This document shows, piece after piece, positions 55,728 to 64,000 of a stretch of DNA of 64,000 bases. The translations under genes and the position numbers were made by a program. Source of the DNA: Nitrosomonas ureae (GTDB lineage Bacteria > Pseudomonadota > Gammaproteobacteria > Burkholderiales > Nitrosomonadaceae); NCBI RefSeq assembly GCF_001455205.1, contig NZ_CP013341.1, positions 1,116,001 to 1,180,000 of the forward strand, in the 5' to 3' direction. The notes under the pieces are model-generated. The model was given only the letters and a program-made list of their open reading frames with translations, did no database searches and was not told the DNA's origin. Positions within the stretch are counted from its first letter, which is position 1; each line of letters starts with the position of its first letter.

Positions 55728-56377
55728 GCGGCTAATTTTCCTTGCTTAAGTGACAGAATCCGATGCTGCGTGTCATTCAACAGGGAGGCATCATGCGTTG
55801 CGATCAGGATGGTGACGCCTACCTGATTGAACGATTTGAACATGGTCATGATATCCCGGGCATATTCAACATCCAGATTACCTGTCGGTTCATCGGCGAT
55901 CAGGATAGCGGGCCGGTGAACGACTGCGCGCGCGATGCACAACCGTTGTCTTTCACCACCGGATAGAGTGATGGGCATGACTTTCTCTTTTTTTAACAGG
56001 CCAACTTTATCCAGAGCGGCGCGTACTCGGGACATCGCCGTGTTGCTATCAAAATCGCTGATTTGCAGCGGCAATAAAACATTTTCAAAAACATTGCGGT
56101 CAAACAGAAGCTTGTGATCCTGAAAAATGAAACCGATCTTGCGCCTTAAATAGGGAATCGCGGCGGGTTTGAGTTGGGCTATATTTTGCCCACTGACTGC
56201 GATTACGCCGGAAGTCGGTCGTTCTATTGCCGCAATCAGTTTTAATAATGTGCTTTTACCGGCGCCCGAATGACCGGTCAGAAATACCATTTCGCCGGAT
56301 TCCACCGCGAGTTCAATGTTGTTCAGAGCGATGTAACCGTCGGGATAGCGCTTGGAGACATTCTTGAAAGTAATCAT
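55724..56377 (-). CDS. ftsE: Cell-division ATP-binding protein FtsE
   Basis: 217 residues. Walker A G-H-S-G-A-G-K-S-T (36-44), signature L-S-G-G-E-R-Q-R and Walker B I-L-I-A-D-E-P-T-G-N-L-D. With FtsX it controls amidase activation at the division site. It starts 35 bp after ftsY on the same strand, an ftsY-ftsE-ftsX order common in proteobacteria. Confidence 0.95.
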   Translation of the reverse strand: MITFKNVSKRYPDGYIALNNIELAVESGEMVFLTGHSGAGKSTLLKLIAAIERPTSGVIAVSGQNIAQLKPAAIPYLRRKIGFIFQDHKLLFDRNVFENVLLPLQISDFDSNTAMSRVRAALDKVGLLKKEKVMPITLSGGERQRLCIARAVVHRPAILIADEPTGNLDVEYARDIMTMFKSFNQVGVTILIATHDASLLNDTQHRILSLKQGKLAA

Positions 56378-56412
56378 ATAGGGTTTTATCTATTGCTATC
56401 CATTGGTAGCGT

Positions 56413-57438
56413 TTAATCCAGAAGCGCTTCAACGAATTCTCTGGCATCAAATGGTCTCAGGTCATCCAGACCTTCGCCCACACCAATAAAACGCAATGCC
56501 GGAGGATTCTCAGGATATTGCCCTGCGATAGCTGCGACTACCCCGCCTTTTGCAGTGCCATCCAATTTGGTCAGGATCAACCCGGTAACATTCAGCGCAT
56601 CATCAAAGGCACTTACTTGCGTAATCGCGTTTTGTCCCGTGTTGGCATCCAACACCAGCAGCACTTCATGCGGTGCATCCGGCATGGCCTTGGCGATCAC
56701 GCGTTTCACTTTTTTAATCTCCTCCATCAAATGCAGCTGGGTGGTCAAGCGCCCGGCCGTATCCGCCAGCACGATGTCTATACCGCGCGCTTTGGCTGAG
56801 TTGACGGCATCATAAATTACAGCAGCCGGATCGCTTTTTTTATCCGGATCACTGTCCGGTGCTATGACGGTAACATTGTTCCGCTCCCCCCAAGCGATCA
56901 ATTGCTCGCGCGCAGCCGCACGGAAAGTATCGCCGGCAGCCAGTAGTACTGAATGACCTTGGGTTTGAAAAAATTTGGCAAGTTTGCCAATCGAGGTTGT
57001 TTTCCCTACGCCATTGACACCCGTTATCATGATGACGAAAGGTTTATGCGCGGTGGTATCCAATGGTTGGGCAAGCGGTTCCAACATCGCGATCAGAGAT
57101 TCTTTAAGTGCTTGTTTTAACTGTATGGAATCTGTCAATGCATCGCGCTTGACTTGTTTGCGCAGGTTTTCAAGTAATTGATGCGTAGCGTTGACGCCTA
57201 TGTCGGAGGTTAACAGAATGGTTTCCAGTTCTTCGTACAGTTCCTCATCAATCTTGCCGCCGCCAAACAGTCCCGATAGCTGTTTCCCCAGATTCTGCCG
57301 GGTGCGTGAAAGGCCTTGTTTAAGCCTGCTGGCAAAGCTGATGGATTCTTCCGACTGAGATTCTGGTTCCACAACGGATTTGGCCGGAGTTTCGTCCGTC
57401 TCCGCAAGATCTTTTTTGGATTTAAAAAAACTAAACAT
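56413..57438 (-). CDS. ftsY: Signal recognition particle receptor FtsY
   Basis: 341 residues. A short acidic N-terminal A domain (~1-40), helical N domain, and SRP-GTPase G domain with G-V-N-G-V-G-K-T-T (~141-149), D-T-A-G-R and T-K-L-D-G-T-A-K-G-G. It docks ribosome-SRP complexes at the membrane for cotranslational insertion. It is divergent from the M16 peptidase gene. Confidence 0.96.
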   Translation of the reverse strand: MFSFFKSKKDLAETDETPAKSVVEPESQSEESISFASRLKQGLSRTRQNLGKQLSGLFGGGKIDEELYEELETILLTSDIGVNATHQLLENLRKQVKRDALTDSIQLKQALKESLIAMLEPLAQPLDTTAHKPFVIMITGVNGVGKTTSIGKLAKFFQTQGHSVLLAAGDTFRAAAREQLIAWGERNNVTVIAPDSDPDKKSDPAAVIYDAVNSAKARGIDIVLADTAGRLTTQLHLMEEIKKVKRVIAKAMPDAPHEVLLVLDANTGQNAITQVSAFDDALNVTGLILTKLDGTAKGGVVAAIAGQYPENPPALRFIGVGEGLDDLRPFDAREFVEALLD

Positions 57439-57514
57439 TCTGGTAGGCTCTCAATATGCAGAGGAATTCTCAAACCTCAATTTTATGCTGTTTACTCACT
57501 TTAGGTTGGTAAAA

Positions 57515-58918
57515 ATGATATCTGATTACCGTATCACTTTTTTTTACTTTTTTTCAATTTGTGGATTTTTGCTGTTGGTCAATCTGTTGACTTCATCATC
57601 GGCATTTGCCAATCCGCGTGAATATGTGCTTGATAATGGCCTTAAATTGGTTGTAAAACAAGATCATCGTTCACCGGTTGTGGTGACGCAAATCTGGTAC
57701 AAGGCGGGCAGCATTGATGAGGTCAATGGCGTAACCGGTGTTGCGCATGTGCTGGAACATATGATGTTCAAAGGTACCGAGAAAATTCCCAATGGTGAGT
57801 TCTCAAAAAAAATCGCGGCCGCTGGCGGGCGTGAGAATGCTTTCACGAGTTACGATTACACTGCTTATTATCAACAATTGCATAAAATCCATTTACCGAT
57901 GGCAATGGAATTGGAAGCGGATCGAATGCGCAATCTCGTTTTAACCAAAGAAGAATTTGATAAAGAAATCAAGGTGGTGATGGAGGAAAGAAGATTGCGT
58001 ACGGATGATCAGGCGCGTTCGCTATTGTATGAAAAAATGATGGCTGTTGCTTTTCAGTCTCATCCTTACAAGAATCCGATCATTGGATGGATGAATGATC
58101 TGGAAAATATGAGAGTAGAAGATACGCAGGAGTGGTATGACCGCTGGTACGCGCCTAATAATGCAACATTGGTTGTCGTCGGGGATGTTGATGCAGACGA
58201 GGTATTTCGGTTAGCAAATAAATACTACGGTGCAATTCAATCCCATTCTTTATTCGCGATCGATGCCCGTAAGCCGCAGATCGAACCACCGCAATTAGGC
58301 ACTAAACGGATCACCGTGAAGGCACCGGCAGAGTTACCTTATCTCATCATGGGATTTCATGCACCTGCGATAAGAAATGTTAATGAAGACTGGGAACCCT
58401 ATGCGTTGGAGATATTGGAAGGGGTGCTGGACGGCCATGCTTCAGCCAGGCTGAGCAAGTCATTAGTGCGGGAAAGTCAAATCGCTAATTCTGCCAGTGC
58501 CGGTTATGGTGCAATTGCGCGAGGCCCAAGCATTTTTTTTCTGAGTGCCGTACCTGGCGTTGGCAAAACAGTAGCTGAATTAGAGCAGGCGCTGCGTTCC
58601 GAGATCGAAAAAATTATTCAAGGGGGTGTTACGGAAGAAGAACTAAATCGAGTGAAGGCGCAGGTAATTGCGAGTCATGTCTATCAACGAGATTCCACTT
58701 TTTCTCAAGCAATGCAGTTGGGTAGGCTGGAAAGTACAGGATTATCTTATCGTGACACTGATACCATTCTGGAAAAATTGAAAGCGGTCACTGCTGAACA
58801 GATACGCGATGTGACAAAAAAATATTTTATTGATGAGGGTTTGACTGTCGCGGTATTGGATCCGCAGCCATTGGAACAAAAAGCACCGAAAAAAATACCC
58901 GCTGGTTTAAGACACTAG
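57515..58918 (+). CDS. M16 family zinc metallopeptidase
   Basis: 467 residues from the ATG at 57515; an upstream in-frame start at 57380 would overlap ftsY. A signal peptide (cleavage near AFA-NP) indicates a periplasmic enzyme. The inverted zinc motif H-V-L-E-H (HxxEH) and a downstream Glu in E-L-E-A-D-R-M complete the catalytic site of pitrilysin/M16B proteases, followed by the R/Y region of the second domain. M16B genes often lie as a pair with a catalytically dead partner; only one gene is found here, and it is followed by a repeat and the EF-hand gene. It should degrade small peptides. Confidence 0.88.
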   Translation: MISDYRITFFYFFSICGFLLLVNLLTSSSAFANPREYVLDNGLKLVVKQDHRSPVVVTQIWYKAGSIDEVNGVTGVAHVLEHMMFKGTEKIPNGEFSKKIAAAGGRENAFTSYDYTAYYQQLHKIHLPMAMELEADRMRNLVLTKEEFDKEIKVVMEERRLRTDDQARSLLYEKMMAVAFQSHPYKNPIIGWMNDLENMRVEDTQEWYDRWYAPNNATLVVVGDVDADEVFRLANKYYGAIQSHSLFAIDARKPQIEPPQLGTKRITVKAPAELPYLIMGFHAPAIRNVNEDWEPYALEILEGVLDGHASARLSKSLVRESQIANSASAGYGAIARGPSIFFLSAVPGVGKTVAELEQALRSEIEKIIQGGVTEEELNRVKAQVIASHVYQRDSTFSQAMQLGRLESTGLSYRDTDTILEKLKAVTAEQIRDVTKKYFIDEGLTVAVLDPQPLEQKAPKKIPAGLRH

Positions 58919-59013
58919 GAGGCGCTGAAATTGCATTGATTGCTAAATCGCTTTGCTGCATTTGGAATGACAGATGGGAATTTTCAGAGTTTATCCGGAC
59001 GGACTGAATTAAA

Positions 59014-59070
59014 GTTTCGACAGCCGTCTTAAAGGAGTTGATAGACCGCTGTCGAAACAAAAGTTATTTA
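59014..59070. repeat. Inverted repeat GTTTCGACAGC and short repeat copy 2
   Basis: GTTTCGACAGC (59014-59024) and GCTGTCGAAAC (59048-59058) form an 11-bp inverted repeat with a 23-base interval; the right arm and following bases match the repeat at 52969-52990. It could be a terminator stem after the peptidase gene or the residue of a mobile element. Confidence 0.45.
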
Positions 59071-59075
59071 GTGGG

Positions 59076-59489
59076 TTATTCCTTCTTATCTCCGTGCGCA
59101 TGATCGCCGTTTTGCTGTTTCTTGCCATGATCGTGCATGTGTTTATGCATTTTTTCCTTCATGCTGCGCCTTTCTGTTTCATCCAGAAAACCATCTTTGT
59201 TGGTATCTTTCTTGTCAAACATGGCTTCATGGTGCTTCATGAATTCCTCTTTGCTGATTTTGCCATCATTATTTGTATCCACCGATGACATTTTATGCTC
59301 ACATTTATGGCCGTGATCGTGTTGACCTTCAGATTTTGTGTTGCTATCGCTATGTTCTGAGTGCTGTCCGCTCTGGTGCTGATGATTGCTGCCTTGAGTG
59401 GTATCTGCAGCGATGGCCGGAGTTACAAATTGCGTAACTAAAAAAGTGGTTCCGATAGCGATTGAAAGCAAGTTTCTTTTTAGATGCAT
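59076..59489 (-). CDS. Periplasmic EF-hand calcium-binding protein, His-rich
   Basis: 137 residues from the ATG at 59489 (GGAGA SD five bases upstream); longer in-frame starts exist at 59501 and 59555. A signal peptide (cleavage near AIA-AD) is followed by a His-rich stretch (~28-65, H-Q-H-Q-S-G-Q-H-S-E-H), then two canonical EF-hand loops D-T-N-N-D-G-K-I-S-K-E-E and D-T-N-K-D-G-F-L-D-E-T-E, and a His/Lys-rich tail. Ca2+ binding is expected; the His-rich ends may bind Cu, Ni or Zn. The role is unknown, and it is monocistronic. Confidence 0.72.
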   Translation of the reverse strand: MHLKRNLLSIAIGTTFLVTQFVTPAIAADTTQGSNHQHQSGQHSEHSDSNTKSEGQHDHGHKCEHKMSSVDTNNDGKISKEEFMKHHEAMFDKKDTNKDGFLDETERRSMKEKMHKHMHDHGKKQQNGDHAHGDKKE

Positions 59490-59629
59490 CTTGTTCTCCA
59501 TAGATATTGATTGAGTGAAAAGGTTTGTGAAACCTCGTGTTTTAGAAACAAACAAATCTTTAAAGTTCGGAAATTAAATTTCATGCTGAGTACAAACTAA
59601 ATTCATTACCATGAGTTTAGCCATCATTT

Positions 59630-60175
59630 TCAGGCGACGATGAAGTGCTGCCGGTAATGCTTGAGTTCGTTAATGGAGTCATAAATATCTGCGAGAGCCT
59701 CATGCTTACTGTCTTTAGAAAAATTTGCCGCGATCTCTGGCTTCCAGCGTTTCGCCAACTCTTTTAAAGTACTGACATCCAGATTGCGGTAATGAAAATA
59801 GGCTTCCAATTGTGGCATCGAACGAACCATAAAGCGCCGATCCTGACAGATGGAATTGCCGCACATCGGAGAGATCCCTGATGGCACGTGCAATTTTAGA
59901 AAATCGACCATCTGTGCTTCTACTTCGGCTTCCTTCAGTGTGGATGCTTTAACTTTATCGATCAGGCCCGACTTGGCATGGGTCGATTGATTCCATTTAT
60001 CCATGCCATCAAGTATTTCATCGGGTTGATGCACGACCACAACCGGGCCTTCGGCAATCGTATTCAGTTGTGAATCGGTTATAACTAAAGCGACTTCAAT
60101 GATGCGATCGGTATCTGGATTGAGCCCGGTCATTTCCATGTCGACCCAGATGAGGTTATTATTATCTTGTGCCAT
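59630..60175 (-). CDS. orn: Oligoribonuclease
   Basis: 181 residues. The DEDDh exonuclease motifs are clear: W-V-D-M-E-M-T-G-L near the N-terminus, the central M-C-G-N-S-I-C-Q-D, and the C-terminal H-E-A-L-A-D-I. It cleaves 2-5 nt RNAs (including pGpG from c-di-GMP turnover) to mononucleotides. It is divergent from the M48 protease gene, and its gene order next to M48/rsgA is widespread in betaproteobacteria. Confidence 0.96.
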   Translation of the reverse strand: MAQDNNNLIWVDMEMTGLNPDTDRIIEVALVITDSQLNTIAEGPVVVVHQPDEILDGMDKWNQSTHAKSGLIDKVKASTLKEAEVEAQMVDFLKLHVPSGISPMCGNSICQDRRFMVRSMPQLEAYFHYRNLDVSTLKELAKRWKPEIAANFSKDSKHEALADIYDSINELKHYRQHFIVA

Positions 60176-60266
60176 AATTATTAAAATTTGAATGCAATGT
60201 GTTTAATTGTGTCATATTGCCATCAGTCAGTCACTTTTATAAACTTTTGTATTCGATTTATATACT

Positions 60267-61523
60267 ATGCAAATATTTACATTGATTTTTTTGATTGCGT
60301 TAATACTTACCACGCTAACTCAGGTTTGGCTATCAGCTAGACATATCCGTCATGTACGTATTCATCAGGACAGGGTGCCTGAAGAATTCGCCAGTCAGAT
60401 CAGCTTGGCTGATCATAAAAAGGCGGCCGACTATACCTGTGCAAAAACTCGCGCAGGATATCTCAGCATACTCATTCATGCCGGGCTATTGCTTGCGTTT
60501 ACACTCGGCGGCGGATTAAATGCTTTGAGCGAATTTTGGGCCAATTGGTTAAATGATCCTTTGGCGCATGGCATGGTACTGATCTTCAGCACTTTCTTCA
60601 TTATGAGTGTCGCCGAAATACCATTAAGCTACTACCGTACTTTTGTAATCGAAGAACAATTCGGTTTCAACAAGATGACACGGGCGATGTTTTTTACCGA
60701 TTTGATCAAACAATCCGCACTCGGCTTATTGCTGGGCGCGCCTTTGTTATTTTGCGTGCTGTGGTTGATGGAAAAAATGGGAGGAAGCTGGTGGCTGTAT
60801 GCTTGGTTTGCCTGGATTGCATTCAACTTATTTGTGCTGGCAATTTTCCCCACGTGGATCGCACCGTTATTTAATAAATTCACTCCGTTGGAGGACGCCA
60901 CACTTAAAACGCGTATCGAGCAATTGATGAATAAATGTGGTTTTAAAGCCAGCGGATTGTTCGTAATGGATGGTTCGCGTCGCAGCAATCATGGCAATGC
61001 TTATTTCACCGGTTTTGGCAAAACCAAGCGTATCGTGTTTTTTGATACGCTGCTGGCACGTCTGAATCCCGCGGAAATTGAGGCCGTTCTGGCTCACGAA
61101 TTAGGACATTTCAAGCATCGTCATGTAATCAAGCGCATTGTTATTTCATTTGCGATGAGTTTGGCATTTTTCTGGATTCTGGGCTATCTGATGGAACAGA
61201 GCTGGTTCTATGCAGGATTGGGCGTGGAAGTTGCTTCCGTGCCGTCGGCTGCGATGGCATTGCTGCTGTTTTTTCTGGTGATGCCGGTGTTTACCTTTTT
61301 GCTGCATCCAATATCAAGTATTTATTCACGAAAACATGAGTTTGAAGCTGATGCCTACGCAGCGCGGAATGCCTCGGCGGATGATTTAATTCATGCGCTG
61401 GTCAAGCTGTATCAGGATAATGCAGCAACACTCACGCCAGATCCGCTGCATTCGGCTTTTTATGATTCACATCCGCCGGCATCCATTCGGGTAGCGCACT
61501 TACAAAGTCAGGAGCAAGCATGA
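60267..61523 (+). CDS. M48 family CAAX-prenyl-protease-like zinc metalloprotease
   Basis: 418 residues. Several TM helices (~1-20, ~65-90, ~100-125, ~150-175) precede the zinc motif H-E-L-G-H-F-K-H-R-H (HExxH) and a further pair of TM helices; a downstream E in E-F-E-A-D-A-Y supplies the third ligand. This is the Ste24p (M48A) plan rather than HtpX. It is an inner-membrane protease of unknown substrate in bacteria. It overlaps phhB by 4 bp. Confidence 0.9.
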   Translation: MQIFTLIFLIALILTTLTQVWLSARHIRHVRIHQDRVPEEFASQISLADHKKAADYTCAKTRAGYLSILIHAGLLLAFTLGGGLNALSEFWANWLNDPLAHGMVLIFSTFFIMSVAEIPLSYYRTFVIEEQFGFNKMTRAMFFTDLIKQSALGLLLGAPLLFCVLWLMEKMGGSWWLYAWFAWIAFNLFVLAIFPTWIAPLFNKFTPLEDATLKTRIEQLMNKCGFKASGLFVMDGSRRSNHGNAYFTGFGKTKRIVFFDTLLARLNPAEIEAVLAHELGHFKHRHVIKRIVISFAMSLAFFWILGYLMEQSWFYAGLGVEVASVPSAAMALLLFFLVMPVFTFLLHPISSIYSRKHEFEADAYAARNASADDLIHALVKLYQDNAATLTPDPLHSAFYDSHPPASIRVAHLQSQEQA

Positions 61524-61861
61524 ACAATAACGCATGTGACTTATCATCCAAACAATGCAAACCGTGCGAGGGCGGTTTGCCGCCATTGTCCGCCACTACA
61601 GTTGCTGATTATCTGAAGCAGCTCGATGGCTGGCAATTGCAGGACAAGCAGATCGCCAAGACCTATGGGTTCAAGAATTATTATCAAACGATGGCGTTCG
61701 TCAATGCGGTGGCATGGATTTCGCACCGCGAAGATCATCATCCGGATATGCTGGTTGGCTACAACCAATGTGTGGTTACGTATACGACGCATGCCATCGG
61801 TGGTTTATCCGAAAATGATTTCATCTGTGCGGCGAAAATTGACACGTTATTTTCAATTTGA
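61520..61861 (+). CDS. phhB: Pterin-4a-carbinolamine dehydratase
   Basis: 113 residues, full PCD length; the active-site region S-H-R-E-D-H-H-P-D-M (three His/Asp residues) is intact and the C-terminal T-T-H-A-I-G-G-L-S-x-x-D matches the family. It dehydrates 4a-hydroxytetrahydropterin, normally to recycle the cofactor of aromatic amino-acid hydroxylases, but no such hydroxylase is present here; it may have another pterin role. It overlaps both the protease (4 bp) and rsgA (4 bp) genes. Confidence 0.9.
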   Translation: MNNNACDLSSKQCKPCEGGLPPLSATTVADYLKQLDGWQLQDKQIAKTYGFKNYYQTMAFVNAVAWISHREDHHPDMLVGYNQCVVTYTTHAIGGLSENDFICAAKIDTLFSI

Positions 61862-62754
61862 ACCTCCGCCCCAATAAAACCAAGCAGCAGACGCAGTATC
61901 CAACCGGGCAGGTAATTGCCGCATTTGGCAGGCACTATTCGATTAAAACGGTGAACGGTGAAATCATTTCCTGCGTCATGCGTGGCAAAAAAGGCGGTAT
62001 CGCATGCGGTGATCGGATTGAATATCAGCTAACTGCTGCAGAGCAAGGCGTCATCGAAACAGTTTGTCCGCGCACTTCATTGTTATATCGCAGCGATGCA
62101 TTCAAGGAAAAAATCATTGCCGCCAACGTGACGCAAGTCATCATTGTCGTTGCGGCGATTCCCAGCTTTAGCGAGGAATTGATCAACCGTTGCCTGGTCG
62201 CGGCGGAAAGCGAGGATATTGAGGTATTGATTGTGCTGAATAAAGCCGATCTGGTCGAACCGGCGCACATTGCGATGGAAACGTTGTCGCTTTACCGGGA
62301 TTTAGGCTATCGTGTACTGCCATTGTGCGCTCTGCAGGATATTTCAGCGTTAAGGCCCTATTTATCAAACCATCTTAGTGTGCTGGCCGGCCAATCGGGC
62401 ATGGGCAAATCCACCTTGCTCAACACACTGGTTCCGCAGGCCCGGCGCGCCACTGCGGAAATTTCATTGGCACTTGATTCCGGCTGCCACACGACTACGC
62501 ATTCGCAGCTTTATTCCATTGATGACAATAGCGCTATCATCGATTCTCCGGGATTTCAGGAATTTGGACTGAACCATATTACAGAAGAAAGCTTGGCCTG
62601 GGGATTCGTCGAATTCCACCCTTATCTCGGGCAATGCAAATTCAATAATTGCCGTCATATCACTGAGCCCGGTTGCGCATTGGTACAAGCTGTGCAGCAG
62701 GAGAAAATTAGCTCTAGAAGGTTTGGTTTTTATCATAGACTACTGCGCAGATAG
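61858..62754 (+). CDS. rsgA: Ribosome small-subunit GTPase RsgA
   Basis: 298 residues from TTG at 61858 (TTGA overlap with the phhB stop). N-terminal OB fold, circularly permuted GTPase with N-K-A-D (G4) before G-Q-S-G-M-G-K-S-T (G1) and D-S-P-G-F (G3), then the zinc site C-K-F-N-N-C-R-H-x5-C. It checks 30S subunit maturation, its GTPase being stimulated by 30S. The order orn-M48-phhB-rsgA is a common betaproteobacterial cluster. Confidence 0.96.
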   Translation: MNLRPNKTKQQTQYPTGQVIAAFGRHYSIKTVNGEIISCVMRGKKGGIACGDRIEYQLTAAEQGVIETVCPRTSLLYRSDAFKEKIIAANVTQVIIVVAAIPSFSEELINRCLVAAESEDIEVLIVLNKADLVEPAHIAMETLSLYRDLGYRVLPLCALQDISALRPYLSNHLSVLAGQSGMGKSTLLNTLVPQARRATAEISLALDSGCHTTTHSQLYSIDDNSAIIDSPGFQEFGLNHITEESLAWGFVEFHPYLGQCKFNNCRHITEPGCALVQAVQQEKISSRRFGFYHRLLRR

Positions 62755-62899
62755 GTTGCTTGGGTAGGCAGCCAAGCCTTCATTCAAAGATTTCTGCACA
62801 ACCTTCCCACGTTATCCGAATAAACAACTAAAATGCTTCCTTGTTAAGGAACAGCAGTGGAATCTGTTGGTAAGATTATTTTAATTAAGCGGAAAAATA

Positions 62900-64000
62900 T
62901 TGGAAAATTTATTTATCCCCTATCAGGCTGTTACACAAATCCCCGGTGATTGTATATTGGTATTTGCGCCTCAACCTGGTGGTGAAGTATTGGGTTGTGG
63001 CGGAGCCATTATGCATCACGTCGCACAAGGTATTCCTGTTCATGTCATCGTGGTGTCTGACGGGATATGTGGTGTAAGCGAGGAAAAAGCAACTGAATAC
63101 GCCCGGCAACGTCAGAAAGAAAGCATCGCTGCTGCTGATATCCTGGGCTACGGATCCCCCTTTTTTTGGCAATACCAGGACGAACAAGTTTGTTATGGTG
63201 AGAAACTGATACAAGAAATTCAAACAGCTATTCACGAGATTGGCGCTGACTTGGTTTATGCACCATCAATTTTCGAGATGCGGCCGGATCATCGTGTGCT
63301 GGGCATGGCTGTTGTAGAAGCGATCAGACGAATCGGCAAAGCAGTACGCTTAGCGTTATATGAGGTGAGTATTCCTTTGTACCCCAATCAATTACTCAAT
63401 ATCAGTGACTGGGCAGCACGCAAAAAAACCGCAATGGAATGTTTCGTTTCACAAAATGCAATCCAGCGCTCCGATTTACATATTGCCGCACTCAATCGTT
63501 ATCGTACTTATACTTTACCTGTTAGCGTAACAGCAGCGGAAGCCTTCATTCTGGTTGCAGCTGAGGAACTGTTCAACGATCCGCTCAAACTGTATCAATC
63601 GGAGCATGTTCGTCAAAGAGCCTTAGGATTATTTCTGGATAGCAGTGATGTGCCATTGGTCAGTGTCATTATTCGCAGTGTGGATCGCTCTACATTATCG
63701 GATGCATTGGATTCTGTCGCTTTGCAGACTTACTCAAATATTGAAGTCATCATCGTCAATGCCAAAGGTGAAGGCCATCGAGTAATCAGTGAATGGTGCG
63801 GCCGTTTTCCGATCCGAGTCGTTGGCGATAATGAGCCACTCACCAGAAGCCGTGCGGCAAATATCGGTTTAAATTCAGCCAAAGGAAGCCATTTAATATT
63901 TCTGGATGATGATGATTTATTTTATCCAGAACATATATCCGGTTTGTTGGCTGCTTTACAAAATCACTCAGATGCGCGATGTGCTTATGCCGGTATAAAT
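62900..64000 (+). CDS. PIG-L/LmbE-like domain fused to a family 2 glycosyltransferase (partial, runs off the end)
   Basis: At least 367 codons from TTG at 62900 (GGA upstream; the only start codon in the frame after the TAA at 62882) to the window end. The first ~240 residues follow the PIG-L deacetylase fold: V-F-A-P-Q-P-G-G-E-V-L-G-C-G-G, V-I-V-V-S-D-G and R-P-D-H-R-V-L-G. The usual first motif is A-H-P-D-D-E with His and Asp as zinc ligands and base; here it is Q-P-G-G-E, so deacetylation is doubtful. From residue ~250 a GT-A domain begins: V-P-L-V-S-V-I-I-R, N-I-E-V-I-I-V-N, F-L-D-D-D-D-L-F. Likely role in cell-surface glycan synthesis. Confidence 0.8.
   Translation, partial: MENLFIPYQAVTQIPGDCILVFAPQPGGEVLGCGGAIMHHVAQGIPVHVIVVSDGICGVSEEKATEYARQRQKESIAAADILGYGSPFFWQYQDEQVCYGEKLIQEIQTAIHEIGADLVYAPSIFEMRPDHRVLGMAVVEAIRRIGKAVRLALYEVSIPLYPNQLLNISDWAARKKTAMECFVSQNAIQRSDLHIAALNRYRTYTLPVSVTAAEAFILVAAEELFNDPLKLYQSEHVRQRALGLFLDSSDVPLVSVIIRSVDRSTLSDALDSVALQTYSNIEVIIVNAKGEGHRVISEWCGRFPIRVVGDNEPLTRSRAANIGLNSAKGSHLIFLDDDDLFYPEHISGLLAALQNHSDARCAYAGIN

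Noticed and set aside
62760..62790. Small stem GCTTGG/CCAAGC after rsgA as terminator
   Set aside because: Six pairs without a T run; too weak.

Overview
The window looks like a chromosomal segment of a betaproteobacterium, most likely a Nitrosomonas-like ammonia oxidiser. This is inferred from gene content and order: a cytochrome P460/c'-beta family protein, small c-type cytochromes, a guanidine/urea carboxylase-allophanate hydrolase operon, DUF1841, DUF3460 and DUF6164 proteins, and a bpt-aat N-degron pair. Coding density is high. No rRNA, intact insertion sequence, prophage or CRISPR array is visible.

Layout. 0-4 kb: 3' end of an RTX-type secreted protein, a permuted papain-fold (YiiX-like) protein, a two-helix K+ channel, a two-TM unknown protein and Hsp20. 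4.2-7 kb: ABC-F protein Uup and two monoheme cytochromes c. 7-11.3 kb: housekeeping run on the minus strand (aat, bpt, pyrD, an orphan RnfB-like ferredoxin, nth, DUF1841). 11.4-12.3 kb: an outer-membrane protein behind an FNR-type box. 12.5-21 kb: a five-gene minus-strand operon (permease, two DUF1989 proteins, biotin-dependent carboxylase, allophanate hydrolase) led by a recognisable guanidine-I (ykkC) riboswitch, so guanidine rather than urea is its probable substrate. 21.1-32.6 kb: ExoD, a secreted protein with a probable N-terminal His, a sulfotransferase pseudogene, then a TPR protein, a small His-rich protein and a CusCBA-type copper/silver efflux system. 32.7-40 kb: an intact sulfotransferase and a type I restriction-modification locus (hsdR, hsdM, a DUF559 nuclease, an unusually long hsdS) carrying six copies of a short palindromic repeat kept in reading frame.

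40-49 kb: a methyltransferase, a parS site, then mnmG-rsmG-parA-parB, an arrangement usual near the replication origin, followed by Trm112, an ADP-ribosylglycohydrolase and small proteins. 49-53 kb: the P460/c'-beta protein and a probable zinc-uptake unit (Fur/Zur regulator, small membrane protein, ZnuD-like TonB receptor) whose two promoter regions share a TGCAAC-N3-GTTGCA palindrome. 53-54 kb: tRNA-Arg(CCT) and tRNA-Ser(CGA) flank the decayed remnant of a gene. 53.8-57.4 kb: rpoH (with a CIRCE element), ftsX, ftsE, ftsY. 57.5-64 kb: M16 peptidase, EF-hand protein, orn, M48 protease, phhB, rsgA, and the start of a PIG-L-like/GT2 fusion that runs off the end.

The most notable points are the riboswitch-controlled guanidine operon in a probable ammonia oxidiser, the palindromic repeats inside the restriction genes, the P460-family protein lacking the cross-linking lysine, and the PIG-L domain with an altered metal-binding motif.
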